Below are positions 26,568 to 35,553 of a stretch of 64,000 nt of DNA, one piece after another. The position numbers and the translations under genes were made by a program. Each line of letters starts with the position of its first letter. The first letter of the stretch is position 1. This stretch comes from Silicimonas sp963779765 (GTDB taxonomy: Bacteria; Pseudomonadota; Alphaproteobacteria; Rhodobacterales; Rhodobacteraceae): the NCBI GenBank assembly GCA_963779765.1, contig CAVZZP010000002.1, positions 1-64,000 on the forward strand. The letters are read 5' to 3'. The notes under the pieces were generated by a model. It had not been told where the DNA came from. It saw only the letters and a program-made list of their open reading frames with translations, and searched no databases.

Positions 26568-27260
26568 ATGTTGAAGTTCCTTCCCCTTCTTCTTGCCGTC
26601 GTTTGGGGACTGGTCATGTACCGGTTCTCGGTCTGGAACAGCAAGCGCGACCTCGACCAGCGCTCGTCCGAGCTTGCGGACGCGGGCCTCTCGCGCGTGA
26701 CGAAACGGATGGCCGAAGCGCTGGATCTGCCGCGGATTCGGGTGTTTCTTTACGAGGTCGAGCCCGTGAACGGTCTTGCTTCCCCGGATGGGCGGATCTT
26801 CCTGACGCGCGGGTTCTACCAGAAATACGTGGATGGAAAGGTAAGCGCCGAGGAGATCGGTTCGGTCATTGCGCACGAACTTGGCCACGTCGCCTTGGGC
26901 CACGCCCGGCGGCGGATGATCGACTTCTCGGGCCAGAACGCGATCCGCGTCGCGCTGATGATGGTGCTCGGCCGCATCCTGCCGGGCTTGGGTATTTACG
27001 TCGCGAACTTTCTGACCTCGATTCTCGCCGCGCGGCTGTCGCGGGGCGACGAGTACGAGGCGGACGCCTATGCCTCGGCCTTGCTGGTCAAGGCGGGGAT
27101 CGGGACGGACCCGCAGAAGTCGCTGTTCCTGAAACTGCACGACCTGACGGGCATGAAGGGCTCGGGGATGCCGGTCTGGCTGATGAGCCACCCGAAAGTC
27201 GAAGAGAGGATCGCGGCGATCGAGGCCAACGAGGCGCGATGGAAGGTGCCTCAGACCTGA
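26568..27260 (+). CDS. M48-family membrane metallopeptidase
   Basis: A 230-residue protein with an N-terminal membrane helix (LKFLPLLLAVVWGLVMY). The zinc site is HELGHVALGH, with the third ligand in RGDEYEADAYA. M48 enzymes of the HtpX/Oma1/BepA type degrade misfolded envelope proteins. The protein ends in the HPKVEERIAAIEA helix typical of the family. It is an unlinked single gene converging on the PIN-protein gene. Confidence 0.9.
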   Translation: MLKFLPLLLAVVWGLVMYRFSVWNSKRDLDQRSSELADAGLSRVTKRMAEALDLPRIRVFLYEVEPVNGLASPDGRIFLTRGFYQKYVDGKVSAEEIGSVIAHELGHVALGHARRRMIDFSGQNAIRVALMMVLGRILPGLGIYVANFLTSILAARLSRGDEYEADAYASALLVKAGIGTDPQKSLFLKLHDLTGMKGSGMPVWLMSHPKVEERIAAIEANEARWKVPQT

Positions 27261-27796
27261 TCGAGCGCCTTGGCGAGCCTCGGCAGACGGGCGCGCTTGA
27301 GGATCGACCGCCGGTTCGAGGTGTCGATGCCGTGAGCCGCGGCGCGGGTCAGGACGGTATCGACGGTGGATCGCATCCCCTCCGGGTCCGCATGAAACGC
27401 TTCCAGAAGGAACTCGTCGGGATGACGCCTGAGGATGCTTTCGCCGGCCAGCACGTTGGTCGGAAAGTCCTTCACGTTGAGCGTCAGAAGCTCGGCCGCG
27501 CCCCCGTCGATGGCGGCGGCCAGGACGTGTTCGTCGTCGCGGTCCTTCAGGGTGATTCGCTCCAGCGTATCTGGAGATACGGGCACGACGGCCGACGGAA
27601 AGGCGTCTCGTGCCGCCGCGATTTCGGTTTCGGCTACCGCGCCGTCCGATGGTCCCAGCCTTGCCGCCGCGCGACGCCATTCCTCGAGGATGCGCTCGGA
27701 CCAAAGGGGTTCGAAGGCGCCGGTTTCGGCTGTCCCGAGGACGATCTCGCGCAGGACGGTCGGAAAAAGGACGCAGGCATCGATCAGCACCTTCAC
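27251..27796 (-). CDS. PIN-domain protein
   Basis: Starts at GTG (VKVLIDACVLFPTVLREIVLG) overlapping the rlmI stop (GTGA). The 181-residue protein shows the PIN acidic residues in LIDACVLFP, a central Glu region and DRDDEHVLAAAIDGGAAELL. PIN domains are Mg-dependent ribonucleases, often VapC toxins, but no antitoxin gene is adjacent. Coupling to an rRNA methyltransferase gene is instead seen across Rhodobacteraceae, where this family carries the name RSP_2648. Role in RNA metabolism is inferred. Confidence 0.85.
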   Translation of the reverse strand: MKVLIDACVLFPTVLREIVLGTAETGAFEPLWSERILEEWRRAAARLGPSDGAVAETEIAAARDAFPSAVVPVSPDTLERITLKDRDDEHVLAAAIDGGAAELLTLNVKDFPTNVLAGESILRRHPDEFLLEAFHADPEGMRSTVDTVLTRAAAHGIDTSNRRSILKRARLPRLAKALDQV

Positions 27797-28986
27797 GGAA
27801 GAAGCCGGAACGTCATCGCCTTCAGGTAGCCGCTTTCCGCGAGAGAGGGATGCAAGGGGTGGTCGGGTCCGGCGAACCCAGTCCGCAGGATCTGCACCTT
27901 GCGCCCCGCCCGGCCAATTCCCCGAAGGCAGGCTGTCCGGAACGGGTCGAGATCGACCGCGTGGGAGCAGGAGCAGAGCGTCAGCGTGCCCCCCGGCTCC
28001 ACCAGCGGCGCGGCGAGGCGGGCAACCCTCTCGTAGGCGCGCAGGCCCGCGTCGAGTGCGTTCTTCGATGGCGCGAAGGCGGGCGGATCGCAGACGACGG
28101 TGCCGAAGGTCCGACCCTCTTCTGCCAGTGCGGCGAGCGCGTCGAAGGCGTCGGCCTGACGCGTCTCGAAGCGGTCGGCAACTCCAGTGGCCTCGGCCCC
28201 CTGCCCGGCCAGCGCAAGTGCGGGGGCGGACCCGTCGATGGCCAGCGCGCGCGTCGCACCGCCGACGAGGGCGGCCAGTGCGAAGCCACCGACGTGGGAG
28301 AAGACGTCCAGCACCTCGGTTCCGCGAGCGAGGCGTTGCACGAAGGCGTGGTTCGGCCGCTGATCGTAGAAAAGCCCGGTCTTCTGGCCTCCCTCGAGGT
28401 CGGCCATGTAGGTCGCACCGTTCATCGGCACCTGCACCGGACCCGACAGGGCACCGCGCGCCACAAGGCTCGTATCGTCGAGGCCTTCCAGCCCCCTCGC
28501 CCGTCCGCCGGCGTTCTTGAAGATGGTCGTCACGCCCGTCACTTCGGACAGCACATCCGCCAGCTCGTCGAACCGAGCGTCGATCCAGGCCGAGTTCGGC
28601 TGGATGACGCAGGCCTCGCCGAAACGGTCGATGACCGTGCCGGGAAAACCGTCGGCCTCGGCGTGGACGAGGCGATAGAAAGGTGCGTCGTAGAGCCTGT
28701 CGCGCAGGTCGAGCGCGGCGCGAAGGCGCGCCACCAGCCAATCGCGGCCAACCTCGGCCTCGGGATCGAGGTCGAGGACCCGGCCCATGATCTTGGAATT
28801 CGGATTGACCGCGACGGTCGCCAGCGGCTGGCGGTCGGCATCCTCGAGCGTGGCGATGCTGCCGGGCTCAAGCGCCTTGGTGCGGCGGTCGACGACAATC
28901 TCGTTGTCGTAGACCCAGGGAAATCCGCGCCGGATGCGGCGGGGATCGGTTTTGGGGCGGAGGCGTATGACCGGGCGGGAAGACAT
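27793..28986 (-). CDS. rlmI: 23S rRNA m5C1962 methyltransferase RlmI-like
   Basis: A 397-residue class I SAM methyltransferase. It has an N-terminal PUA-like domain (IRRGFPWVYDNEI), then the SAM site EVLDVFSHVGGFALAA and the catalytic-loop motif VVCDPPAFAPSKN, followed by LTLCSCSH with the second cysteine expected for cytosine-C5 chemistry. It methylates 23S rRNA, probably at the position of E. coli C1962. It is coupled to the PIN gene downstream. Confidence 0.88.
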   Translation of the reverse strand: MSSRPVIRLRPKTDPRRIRRGFPWVYDNEIVVDRRTKALEPGSIATLEDADRQPLATVAVNPNSKIMGRVLDLDPEAEVGRDWLVARLRAALDLRDRLYDAPFYRLVHAEADGFPGTVIDRFGEACVIQPNSAWIDARFDELADVLSEVTGVTTIFKNAGGRARGLEGLDDTSLVARGALSGPVQVPMNGATYMADLEGGQKTGLFYDQRPNHAFVQRLARGTEVLDVFSHVGGFALAALVGGATRALAIDGSAPALALAGQGAEATGVADRFETRQADAFDALAALAEEGRTFGTVVCDPPAFAPSKNALDAGLRAYERVARLAAPLVEPGGTLTLCSCSHAVDLDPFRTACLRGIGRAGRKVQILRTGFAGPDHPLHPSLAESGYLKAMTFRLLP

Positions 28987-29024
28987 GTCCTCCCTTACCC
29001 GGTCGGTCCGCGCTCCGGAAGGCC

Positions 29025-29129
29025 TCAGCGCTTGCGGCGGAAGAGACCCGAGAGATACTGCGCCCGCAACAGGCGGGCCTTGCGTTCGATCCCGTCGAAG
29101 TCGATGCGCGCGTCGGAGGTGCTGGTCAT
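29025..29129 (-). CDS. 34-residue conserved small protein (RSP_7527-like)
   Basis: MTSTSDARIDFDGIERKARL followed by LRAQYLSGLFRRKR. The pattern F-D-x-IERxARxLRAxY and a basic end matches a tiny family annotated in Rhodobacteraceae as RSP_7527. It is a basic amphipathic helix; function unknown. It sits upstream of rlmI on the same strand and is divergent from edd. Confidence 0.7.
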   Translation of the reverse strand: MTSTSDARIDFDGIERKARLLRAQYLSGLFRRKR

Positions 29130-29143
29130 GTCGAATGCCTTTC

Positions 29144-29157
29144 GGTTAGCGTTGACA
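29144..29157. promoter_or_regulatory. LacI-type operator-like site, distal
   Basis: GGTTAGCGTTGACA matches 11 of 14 positions of the symmetric LacI-family operator TGTTAGCGCTAACA. It lies in the divergent region between the 34-residue gene and edd, 122 bp centre to centre from a closer match near edd. Confidence 0.4.
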
Positions 29158-29265
29158 CTGAAGCTAAGGCGCTGATCAGTCAGGGAGCACCCCGGATGTC
29201 GGCATTACCGCCATGCAGTTGGGACATGACGACTGACCTATTCGCCAAGCAGGACAGCGCCACGT

Positions 29266-29279
29266 TGTTAGCGGTAACG
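29266..29279. promoter_or_regulatory. LacI-type operator-like site upstream of edd
   Basis: TGTTAGCGGTAACG matches 12 of 14 positions of TGTTAGCGCTAACA, the typical operator of LacI-family sugar-acid repressors. It ends 38 bp before the edd start, where a repressor would block the promoter. Confidence 0.55.
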
Positions 29280-29317
29280 CGGTCTGCTAGAGAGGCCCCG
29301 ATCCCCCGAGGAGACCC

Positions 29318-31126
29318 ATGGCCATGTTGAACGACACCGTCCTTCGCGTCACCGACCGCATCGTCGAGCGCTCGTCGCCGCTCCGCGGTCGCTACCTCGA
29401 CAAGATCGCGCGGGCCCAGGACCAGGGCGTCGCACGCGCGCACCTCACCTGCGGCAACCAGGCCCATGCCTATGCCGCCATGGGCGAGGACAAGCCCCGG
29501 CTCGCCGAGGACCGCGCGCCGAACATCGGGATCGTGACCGCCTACAACGACATGCTTTCGGCGCACCAGCCCTACAAGGACTATCCCGACCGCATCAAGG
29601 CGGCGGCCCGGCGCGCGGGCGCGACGGCGCAGGTCGCAGGCGGCGTGCCTGCCATGTGCGACGGCGTCACGCAGGGCCAGACCGGGATGGAGCTGTCGCT
29701 TTTCTCGCGCGACGTCATCGCGCTGGCTGCAGGAGTGGCGCTCTCGCACAACACCTTCGACGCGGTGCTGCACCTTGGCATCTGCGACAAGATCGTGCCG
29801 GGTCTCGTGATCGCCGCGGCGACTTTCGGTCACCTGCCGTCGATCTTCGTGCCCGCCGGGCCGATGCCGAGCGGCCTGCCGAACGACGAAAAATCCAAGG
29901 TCCGCCAGCAGTTCGCCTCGGGCGAGGTCGGGCGCGAGGCGCTGATGGCGGCCGAAATGGCCTCTTACCACGGTCCCGGCACCTGCACCTTCTACGGCAC
30001 GGCGAACACCAACCAGATGCTGATGGAGTTCATGGGCCTTCACATGCCGGGCGCGTCCTTCGTGAACCCGAACACACCCTTGCGCGACGCGCTGACCGAC
30101 GAGGCGGCGACGCGCGCCGTGCAGATCACCGCGCAAGGCAACGACTATCGTCCGGTGTCCGACATCCTCGATGCGCGCGCCTTCGTGAACGGGATGGTGG
30201 GGCTCATGTCGACGGGCGGTTCGACGAACCTTGTCCTGCACCTGCCTGCGATGGCGCGGGCCGCTGGCGTCGTCCTCGACATCGAGGACTTCAACGATCT
30301 GTCCTCGGTCGTGCCGCTGATGGCCAAGGTTTATCCAAACGGACTCGCCGATGTGAACCACTTCCACGCGGCGGGTGGCCTGGCCTACATGATCGGCGAG
30401 CTTCTGGAGGGTGGGTTCCTGCACCCCGACACCCGCACCGTAGCGGGCGACGGGCTGGCGCTCTATACCACCGAGCCGAAACTGAGGGACGGCGCGCTGG
30501 TCCGCGACGACGGCCCTAAAGAGTCCCTCAACGACAAGATCCTGCGGCCCGTCGGCGATCCCTTCCAGGCAACCGGTGGCCTGCGCGAGTTGAAGGGAAA
30601 CCTCGGCCGCTCGATGATGAAGGTCTCGGCGGTCCTGCCCGAGCATCGCGTGATCGAGGCCCGTGCCCGCGTGTTCCACGACCAGGAGGCGGTGAAAACG
30701 GCGTTCAAGGCGGGCGAATTCACCGAGGACACCATCGTCGTCGTGCGCTTCCAGGGCCCGACCGCGAACGGGATGCCCGAGCTTCATGGCCTGACGCCCG
30801 CGCTGTCGGTCCTGATCGGACGCGGGTTCAAGGTGGCGCTGGTGACGGACGGCCGCATGTCTGGCGCCTCCGGCAAGGTGCCCGCCGCGATCCACCTGTC
30901 GCCCGAAGCGGCTGCTGGCGGTCCGATCGCGAAGGTCCGCGATGGCGACCGAATCCGCGTCGACGCCGAGGCGGGCACCATCGACGTGTTGGAGCCGGGC
31001 TTCGAATCCCGTGCCCCCGTCGAGGTGGACCTCTCCGCCAACGAGTCGGGTCTCGGCCGAGAGCTTTTCGCCGCCTTCCGCCACCATTGCGGCCACGCCT
31101 CGGACGGCGCCGCACTGGTAGTCTGA
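29318..31126 (+). CDS. edd: phosphogluconate dehydratase
   Basis: Converts 6-phosphogluconate to 2-keto-3-deoxy-6-phosphogluconate (KDPG) in the Entner-Doudoroff pathway. The 602-residue protein belongs to the IlvD/Edd family. It has Fe-S-linked cysteines in GGVPAMCDGVTQGQTGMELS, HLGICDKIVPG and GPGTCTFYGTANTNQM, then LMSTGGSTNLVLHLPA and GRMSGASGKVPAAIHLSPE. Start MAMLNDTVLRV follows GGAG at proper distance. It is followed by eda 28 bases later. Confidence 0.96.
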   Translation: MAMLNDTVLRVTDRIVERSSPLRGRYLDKIARAQDQGVARAHLTCGNQAHAYAAMGEDKPRLAEDRAPNIGIVTAYNDMLSAHQPYKDYPDRIKAAARRAGATAQVAGGVPAMCDGVTQGQTGMELSLFSRDVIALAAGVALSHNTFDAVLHLGICDKIVPGLVIAAATFGHLPSIFVPAGPMPSGLPNDEKSKVRQQFASGEVGREALMAAEMASYHGPGTCTFYGTANTNQMLMEFMGLHMPGASFVNPNTPLRDALTDEAATRAVQITAQGNDYRPVSDILDARAFVNGMVGLMSTGGSTNLVLHLPAMARAAGVVLDIEDFNDLSSVVPLMAKVYPNGLADVNHFHAAGGLAYMIGELLEGGFLHPDTRTVAGDGLALYTTEPKLRDGALVRDDGPKESLNDKILRPVGDPFQATGGLRELKGNLGRSMMKVSAVLPEHRVIEARARVFHDQEAVKTAFKAGEFTEDTIVVVRFQGPTANGMPELHGLTPALSVLIGRGFKVALVTDGRMSGASGKVPAAIHLSPEAAAGGPIAKVRDGDRIRVDAEAGTIDVLEPGFESRAPVEVDLSANESGLGRELFAAFRHHCGHASDGAALVV

Positions 31127-31154
31127 TCCAGCCTTCCCGCAAGGAGACGCCCGA

Positions 31155-31793
31155 ATGACCCCGACCGAAGCCAGCTCCAGATCGCTCGAGATCTGCCGTC
31201 TCGCCCCCGTCATCCCCGTCCTGACGGTCGATGACGCGGGCACCGCCGCCGACCTCGCCCGCGCTCTGGTCGCGGGAGGCCTGCCCGCGCTCGAAGTCAC
31301 GCTGAGAACACCGGCCGCTCTCGACGCCATCCGCGAGATGGCGGGCGTCGACGGCGGGGTCGTGGGCGCGGGTACGCTTTTGACGCCGAAGGACGTTCAG
31401 GCAGCCGTCGACGCAGGCGCGCGCTTCGGCGTGTCGCCAGGCGCCACCGACCGGCTTCTCGACGCGGCCGAGGAAGCGGGACTGCCGATCCTGCCGGGCG
31501 CCGTCACGCCCTCCGAGGTGATGCGCCTTCTCGAACGTGGCTACACCACGATGAAGTTCTTCCCCGCCGAAGCGTCTGGCGGCGCGCCCGCGCTCAAGGC
31601 CTTCGCCGGTCCCCTGCCCCGCGCGGTCTTCTGCCCTACGGGCGGCGTCAGCCTGAAGAACGTGCGCGAGTACCTGTCGCTGCCGAACACCGTCTGTGTC
31701 GGCGGATCGTGGGTGGCGCCTGCCGACAAGGTCACGGCGAAGGACTGGACCGGGATCGAGACGCTGGCGCGCGAGGCGGCGGCGCTGACCTAG
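31155..31793 (+). CDS. eda: KDPG aldolase
   Basis: Cleaves KDPG to pyruvate and glyceraldehyde-3-phosphate. The 212-residue class I aldolase has the catalytic Glu in LEVTLRTPAAL, GAGTLLTP, and the Schiff-base Lys in TTMKFFPAEASGG, followed by the phosphate-binding FCPTGGVS. It forms an operon with edd. Together with glucokinase at 0.9-1.8 kb it supports Entner-Doudoroff glucose use. Confidence 0.96.
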   Translation: MTPTEASSRSLEICRLAPVIPVLTVDDAGTAADLARALVAGGLPALEVTLRTPAALDAIREMAGVDGGVVGAGTLLTPKDVQAAVDAGARFGVSPGATDRLLDAAEEAGLPILPGAVTPSEVMRLLERGYTTMKFFPAEASGGAPALKAFAGPLPRAVFCPTGGVSLKNVREYLSLPNTVCVGGSWVAPADKVTAKDWTGIETLAREAAALT

Positions 31794-32056
31794 GCGTCCG
31801 TTCGTCCCTTCCGACCGCCTCTCCGGCGGGCGCTTGGCGGGTTCTCGAGCGCGTCGGTCAGGATGGCGGTCATGGGATGGCCGGGCGCGTGGATGCCGTG
31901 ACGGTCGAGAAGCGTCCGGATCGTCGGCGCGACCGCTCCGTCGGGTGCCGAGATGGCCCAGTCGAGGAAGATCGACCGGCATTCTTCGGGCGTGATCCCG
32001 TCGATGTTGTAGCTTTCGCGGATCAGCCCGCGCGGGTCCGGATCGGTGTCCGTCAT
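31790..32056 (-). CDS. hypothetical protein, 88 residues
   Basis: A small soluble protein beginning MTDTDPDPRGLIRESYNIDG. It has a pattern of ITPEECRSIFLDWAIS and ends in a very basic tail (RRRGGRKGR). The stop overlaps the eda stop in convergent orientation and the start overlaps the glnE stop, suggesting it is co-translated with glnE. No family recognised beyond conserved-hypothetical appearance. Confidence 0.7.
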   Translation of the reverse strand: MTDTDPDPRGLIRESYNIDGITPEECRSIFLDWAISAPDGAVAPTIRTLLDRHGIHAPGHPMTAILTDALENPPSARRRGGRKGRTDA

Positions 32057-34855
32057 GTGGTTCCCCTGTCGTTCAGATGCGTATCTGCGATGCTCCGGGT
32101 CTCGTCGGCCAAGGCAGCAATCTGTTCGGCCAGATCGTCCAGCGTCTCGGCCCCGGTGCCGCGCAGGAGGAAGGCCGTGGCACAGGCGCCAAAGCCTGTC
32201 GCGCTGTCGGCGTCGCCCACGACCAGCCGGCGGCCGGCCTGCACGCGCCAGAACAGGGCTGCAGCCTCCTCCAGCCTGTCCCGCTCGGCTTCGGTCAGGC
32301 CGAATGAGGCCGTCGCGGCCTCAAGCTGCTCGGGCATCCGGCGTTCCGGCGAGGCGGCGAGAAGCGTGCCGGCCTGCACGAATAGCTCGATGTCCTGAAG
32401 CCGTCCCGGACCGGGCCGCGTCTCCAGCCCCGCCCGCGCCGGCTTCGCCTCGGCGAGGCGAGCGCGCATGGCGGCCACGTCGGTCTTCACCTGGTCGGCA
32501 TCGCGCGGCAGGGCGAGTACCTCGCGCCGGATTGCCTCGATCTCGTCCATGAGGTCGGGCGGCCCGGCCATCGGGCGGGCACGGGTCAGGGCAAGGTGTT
32601 CCCAGGTCCAGGCTTCGGTCTTCTGATAGGTGCGGAACGATTCCAGCGACGTCGCCACCGGCCCCTGACGACCCGAGGGCCGGAGGCGCATGTCGACCTC
32701 GTAGAGCCGCCCCTCGGCGGTCGGCGCCGAAAGCGCGGTGACCATCGCCTGGGTCAGCCGCGCATAGTAGGTGCGCGTCGGCAGCGGACGGCGACCATCC
32801 GACGCCTCGACCCCGGCGCCGTCGTAGATGACGATGAGATCCAGGTCCGACGCCGCGTTCAGACGCTCGGCCCCGAGAGAACCCATGCCGAGAAGTGCGG
32901 CACCTCGACCGGGTGGCGCGCCATGCTTCTTGGCGAACTCGGCGGTGACCATGGGCCAAAGCGCCCCGACTACGGCGCCTGCAAGGTCGGCATACTGCTG
33001 CCCGCTCGCATCCGGGTCGATGAGGCCGCGCAGGAGATGGACGCCGATCCGGAAGTGCCATTCCCGCGACCAGATCCGCGCGAGGTCGAGCCGCTTTTCA
33101 TAGTCGTCCTCTGCCGCAAGACTGCGGGTCAGCATCCCCATGAGGGCCGCGCGTCCGGGCCAGTCGGCAAAGAACTGGCCGCCGATCACCGCGTCGAAGA
33201 CGCCGGAATTGCGTGAAAGATAGCGACCGAGTCCGGGGGCCGTGTCGACGATGTCGACCACGAGGTCGAGAAGGGACGGGTTGGCCTCGAAGAGCGAGAA
33301 AAGTTGCACGCCCGCCCGGCAGTCCGCCGATGAAGCCTTCGACGTTCAGAAGCGCCTCGTCGGGGTTCTGCGCGCGGTCCAGACGTTCGGCCATGCGCGG
33401 CCAGACGCGGCGGAAAATCTGGCGCGAGCGCGGGCTGCGCAGCGCCGGAAAGCCCTTCCAGCGCTCGAGCATCGTCTCGCTCGACGGCAGCGAGGTCGGG
33501 ACGTCTGAGGTCGCGGCCGGTCGGGCGTCGGGAACGAAGAACCCTTCGGTCAGGCACGACACGCGCGTCAGGCGCTCTTCGATCTCGCGGGCGTAGGCGT
33601 CGGTGTCGCGACCTGCGAGGGCGGCGAGGCGCGCGAAATCCTCGGCGGTCTCGGGCAGGCAGTGGGTCTGCTGGTCCGCAATCATCTGGATGCGGTGCTC
33701 GGCCTCGCGGTGCGCGCGATAGTCGGAGATCAGCGTCTCGGTGTCTTCCTCGCCGACCCAGCCTTTCGAGGCGAGGACGCGCAGGCCGCCCACGGTGTCG
33801 CGCGTCCGAAGCTCTGGGTCGCGGCCGCCTGCGATGATCTGGCGGGTCTGGGTGAAAAATTCGATCTCGCGGATGCCGCCCTGCCCCAGCTTCAGGTCGT
33901 GCCCCTTGTGAGAAGGTGCACCGTGCAGCCCCTTGTGGTCGCGGATCCTCAGCCGCATGTCCTGCGCGTCCTGGATCGCGGCATAGTCGAGGTGCCGTCG
34001 CCACACGAAGGGGGTAAGCGTGTCGAGGAACTTCTGACCCGCCGCCACGTCGCCGGCGCAGGGCCGCGCCTTGATGTAGGCGGCGCGCTCCCATGTTCGG
34101 CCGAAGCTTTCGTAGTAGCGCTCGGCAGCTTCCATCGAGATCGCGACGGGTGTGACGGAGGCGTCGGGGCGAAGGCGCAGGTCTGTGCGGAAGACGTATC
34201 CCTCGGCGGTTCGTTCGGACAGGATCTGCGTCATCGTGCGGACGGCCCTGACGAAGCCCGTGCGCGCCTCGGCATAGTCTTCGGGATCGAAGCGGGTCTC
34301 GTCGAAGAGGCAGATCAGGTCGATGTCGGAGGAATAGTTCAACTCGAACGCGCCCATCTTGCCCATGGCGAGGACGGCGAGCCCAGCACCGGTGTCGATG
34401 TCGTCTTCCGTCTGGCCGGGAACGCGCCCCTTTCCGACTTCGCGCAAAAGGGCTGCCCGCAACGCCGTCGCGACCGCCCGGTCGGCGAAGCGTGTCAGGG
34501 CCCCCGTCACCTCCTCCAGCCTCCAGGCACCGCCGAGGTCGGCCAGGGCAACCAGAAGCGCGGTCCGGGACTTCAGGCCGCGCAGCGTCACGCCCGCGTC
34601 CCGCACGTCGTCGGGAATGGGCGTCGCGAGGATGGTCTCCATCGTCTCTTCGGGCGAGGCGGCCAGTGTCTCGGCCACCCACTCGGCGTCGCGGCAGATC
34701 AGGTCGCAGAGATAGGGCGACGATCCGGCCGTCCCCCGGACAAGCTCGACCGCCTGCGCCGGCAGGTCCGGCACGAGTGCCAGAGCCTCGTCCCCCCGTT
34801 CGGGATCATGGACACGGGGCGCGCGCGCGATGCGGTTTGAAAGGGTCGTGGTCAT
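32053..34855 (-). CDS. glnE: bifunctional glutamine synthetase adenylyltransferase/deadenylase (one frame disruption)
   Basis: Adenylylates and deadenylylates glutamine synthetase in response to PII. The N-terminal nucleotidyltransferase with LAMGKMGAFELNYSSDIDLI (deadenylylase) and the C-terminal one with GMGSLGAERLNAASDLDLIV (adenylyltransferase) are both intact. They are joined by helical linkers that contain GQGGIREIEFFTQ. One extra base near 33312 splits the protein between GFIGGLPGG and QLFSLFEANPSLLD. Joined, about 933 residues, normal length. The break falls in a linker, but both halves are conserved, so sequence error is likely. Confidence 0.93.
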
Positions 34856-34931
34856 GGCCGGACGCTAACAGCCCGGCCCACCCCCCGGAAGAGCTTGCGA
34901 AGGGCTTCGGAGACGGGTCAATGTCGCCCGC

Positions 34932-35399
34932 ATGAGCAAAAGCCTCGCCCGCGTGACGTCCGCCCTCGCCGATTTGGGGATCGCGACCGACGTCCTGGAA
35001 ATGCCGGGCGAGACCCGCACGGCGCAGGACGCGGCGCGCGAGGCGGGTTGCGTGGTCGACCAGATCGCCAAGTCGATCATCTTTCGCGGCGAGGCCAGCG
35101 ACGGCGTCGTCCTTTTCATCACGGCGGGCGGAAATCAGGTCGATGTCGAGAAAGCCGCGGCGATTGCGGGAGAGTCCCTGGGGCGGGCCGACGCGGCCTT
35201 CGTTCGTGAGAGAACCGGGTTCGCCATCGGCGGCGTGGCCCCGGTCGGTCACCTGACGCCGAGCCGTATCTTCTTCGACCCAAGGCTTTTGGACTTCGAC
35301 CTCGTTTATGCGGCCGCCGGAACGCCCAGGCATATCTTTCCAGTCGCACCGGCCACGCTTATGGCTGCGACGGGCGGTCTGGAGGCGGACTTCACCTGA
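34932..35399 (+). CDS. YbaK/EbsC-type aminoacyl-tRNA deacylase
   Basis: A 155-residue editing-domain protein. It has the family pattern DQIAKSIIFRGEASDGVVLFITAGGNQVD, here read as AKSIIFRGE with the catalytic Lys, and GFAIGGVAPVGH, the signature loop of the YbaK/ProX fold. These proteins hydrolyse mischarged tRNAs such as Cys- or Ala-tRNAPro in trans. It is divergent from glnE. Confidence 0.9.
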   Translation: MSKSLARVTSALADLGIATDVLEMPGETRTAQDAAREAGCVVDQIAKSIIFRGEASDGVVLFITAGGNQVDVEKAAAIAGESLGRADAAFVRERTGFAIGGVAPVGHLTPSRIFFDPRLLDFDLVYAAAGTPRHIFPVAPATLMAATGGLEADFT

Positions 35400-35443
35400 C
35401 TTGCAGGCGCCTCAAACGTCGCGCGGGCGCTTTCGATCGAAAA

Positions 35444-35462
35444 ATGTAAAAATCGTTCACAT
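35444..35462. promoter_or_regulatory. inverted repeat upstream of the DUF2852 promoter
   Basis: ATGTAAA-AATCG-TTCACAT differs in one base from the perfect repeat at 35502-35520. It ends just before the -35-like CTTGAA. The two copies are 58 bp apart centre to centre and bracket the promoter. Confidence 0.55.
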
Positions 35463-35467
35463 AACCT

Positions 35468-35496
35468 CTTGAAGGCCGGGGCCGCCCTTCCGATAT
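35468..35496 (+). promoter_or_regulatory. candidate heat-shock sigma (RpoH-type) promoter
   Basis: CTTGAA, 16 bases, then CCGATAT. This agrees with the sigma-32-type pattern CTTGAA / CCCATnT at all but one position. It lies 58 bp upstream of the DUF2852 start. Assignment to RpoH rather than the housekeeping sigma is inference. Confidence 0.45.
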
Positions 35497-35501
35497 GCGA
35501 G

Positions 35502-35520
35502 ATGTGAAGCGAATTCACAT
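35502..35520. promoter_or_regulatory. perfect inverted repeat downstream of the DUF2852 promoter
   Basis: ATGTGAAGCGAATTCACAT has seven-base perfect arms and a five-base centre. It lies right after the -10-like element, where the transcript should begin, and 34 bp before the ATG. A bound repressor here would block initiation. Confidence 0.6.
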
Positions 35521-35553
35521 AGACCCGCAACACTCGGAGAAAGGACCCCGACG

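Noticed and set aside
27251..27796. VapC toxin of a toxin-antitoxin pair
   Set aside because: No antitoxin-like gene is adjacent and the PIN gene is coupled to rlmI instead.
29180..31330. Minus-strand open frame of 716 codons
   Set aside because: Antisense of edd and eda, which have full conserved motifs on the plus strand.
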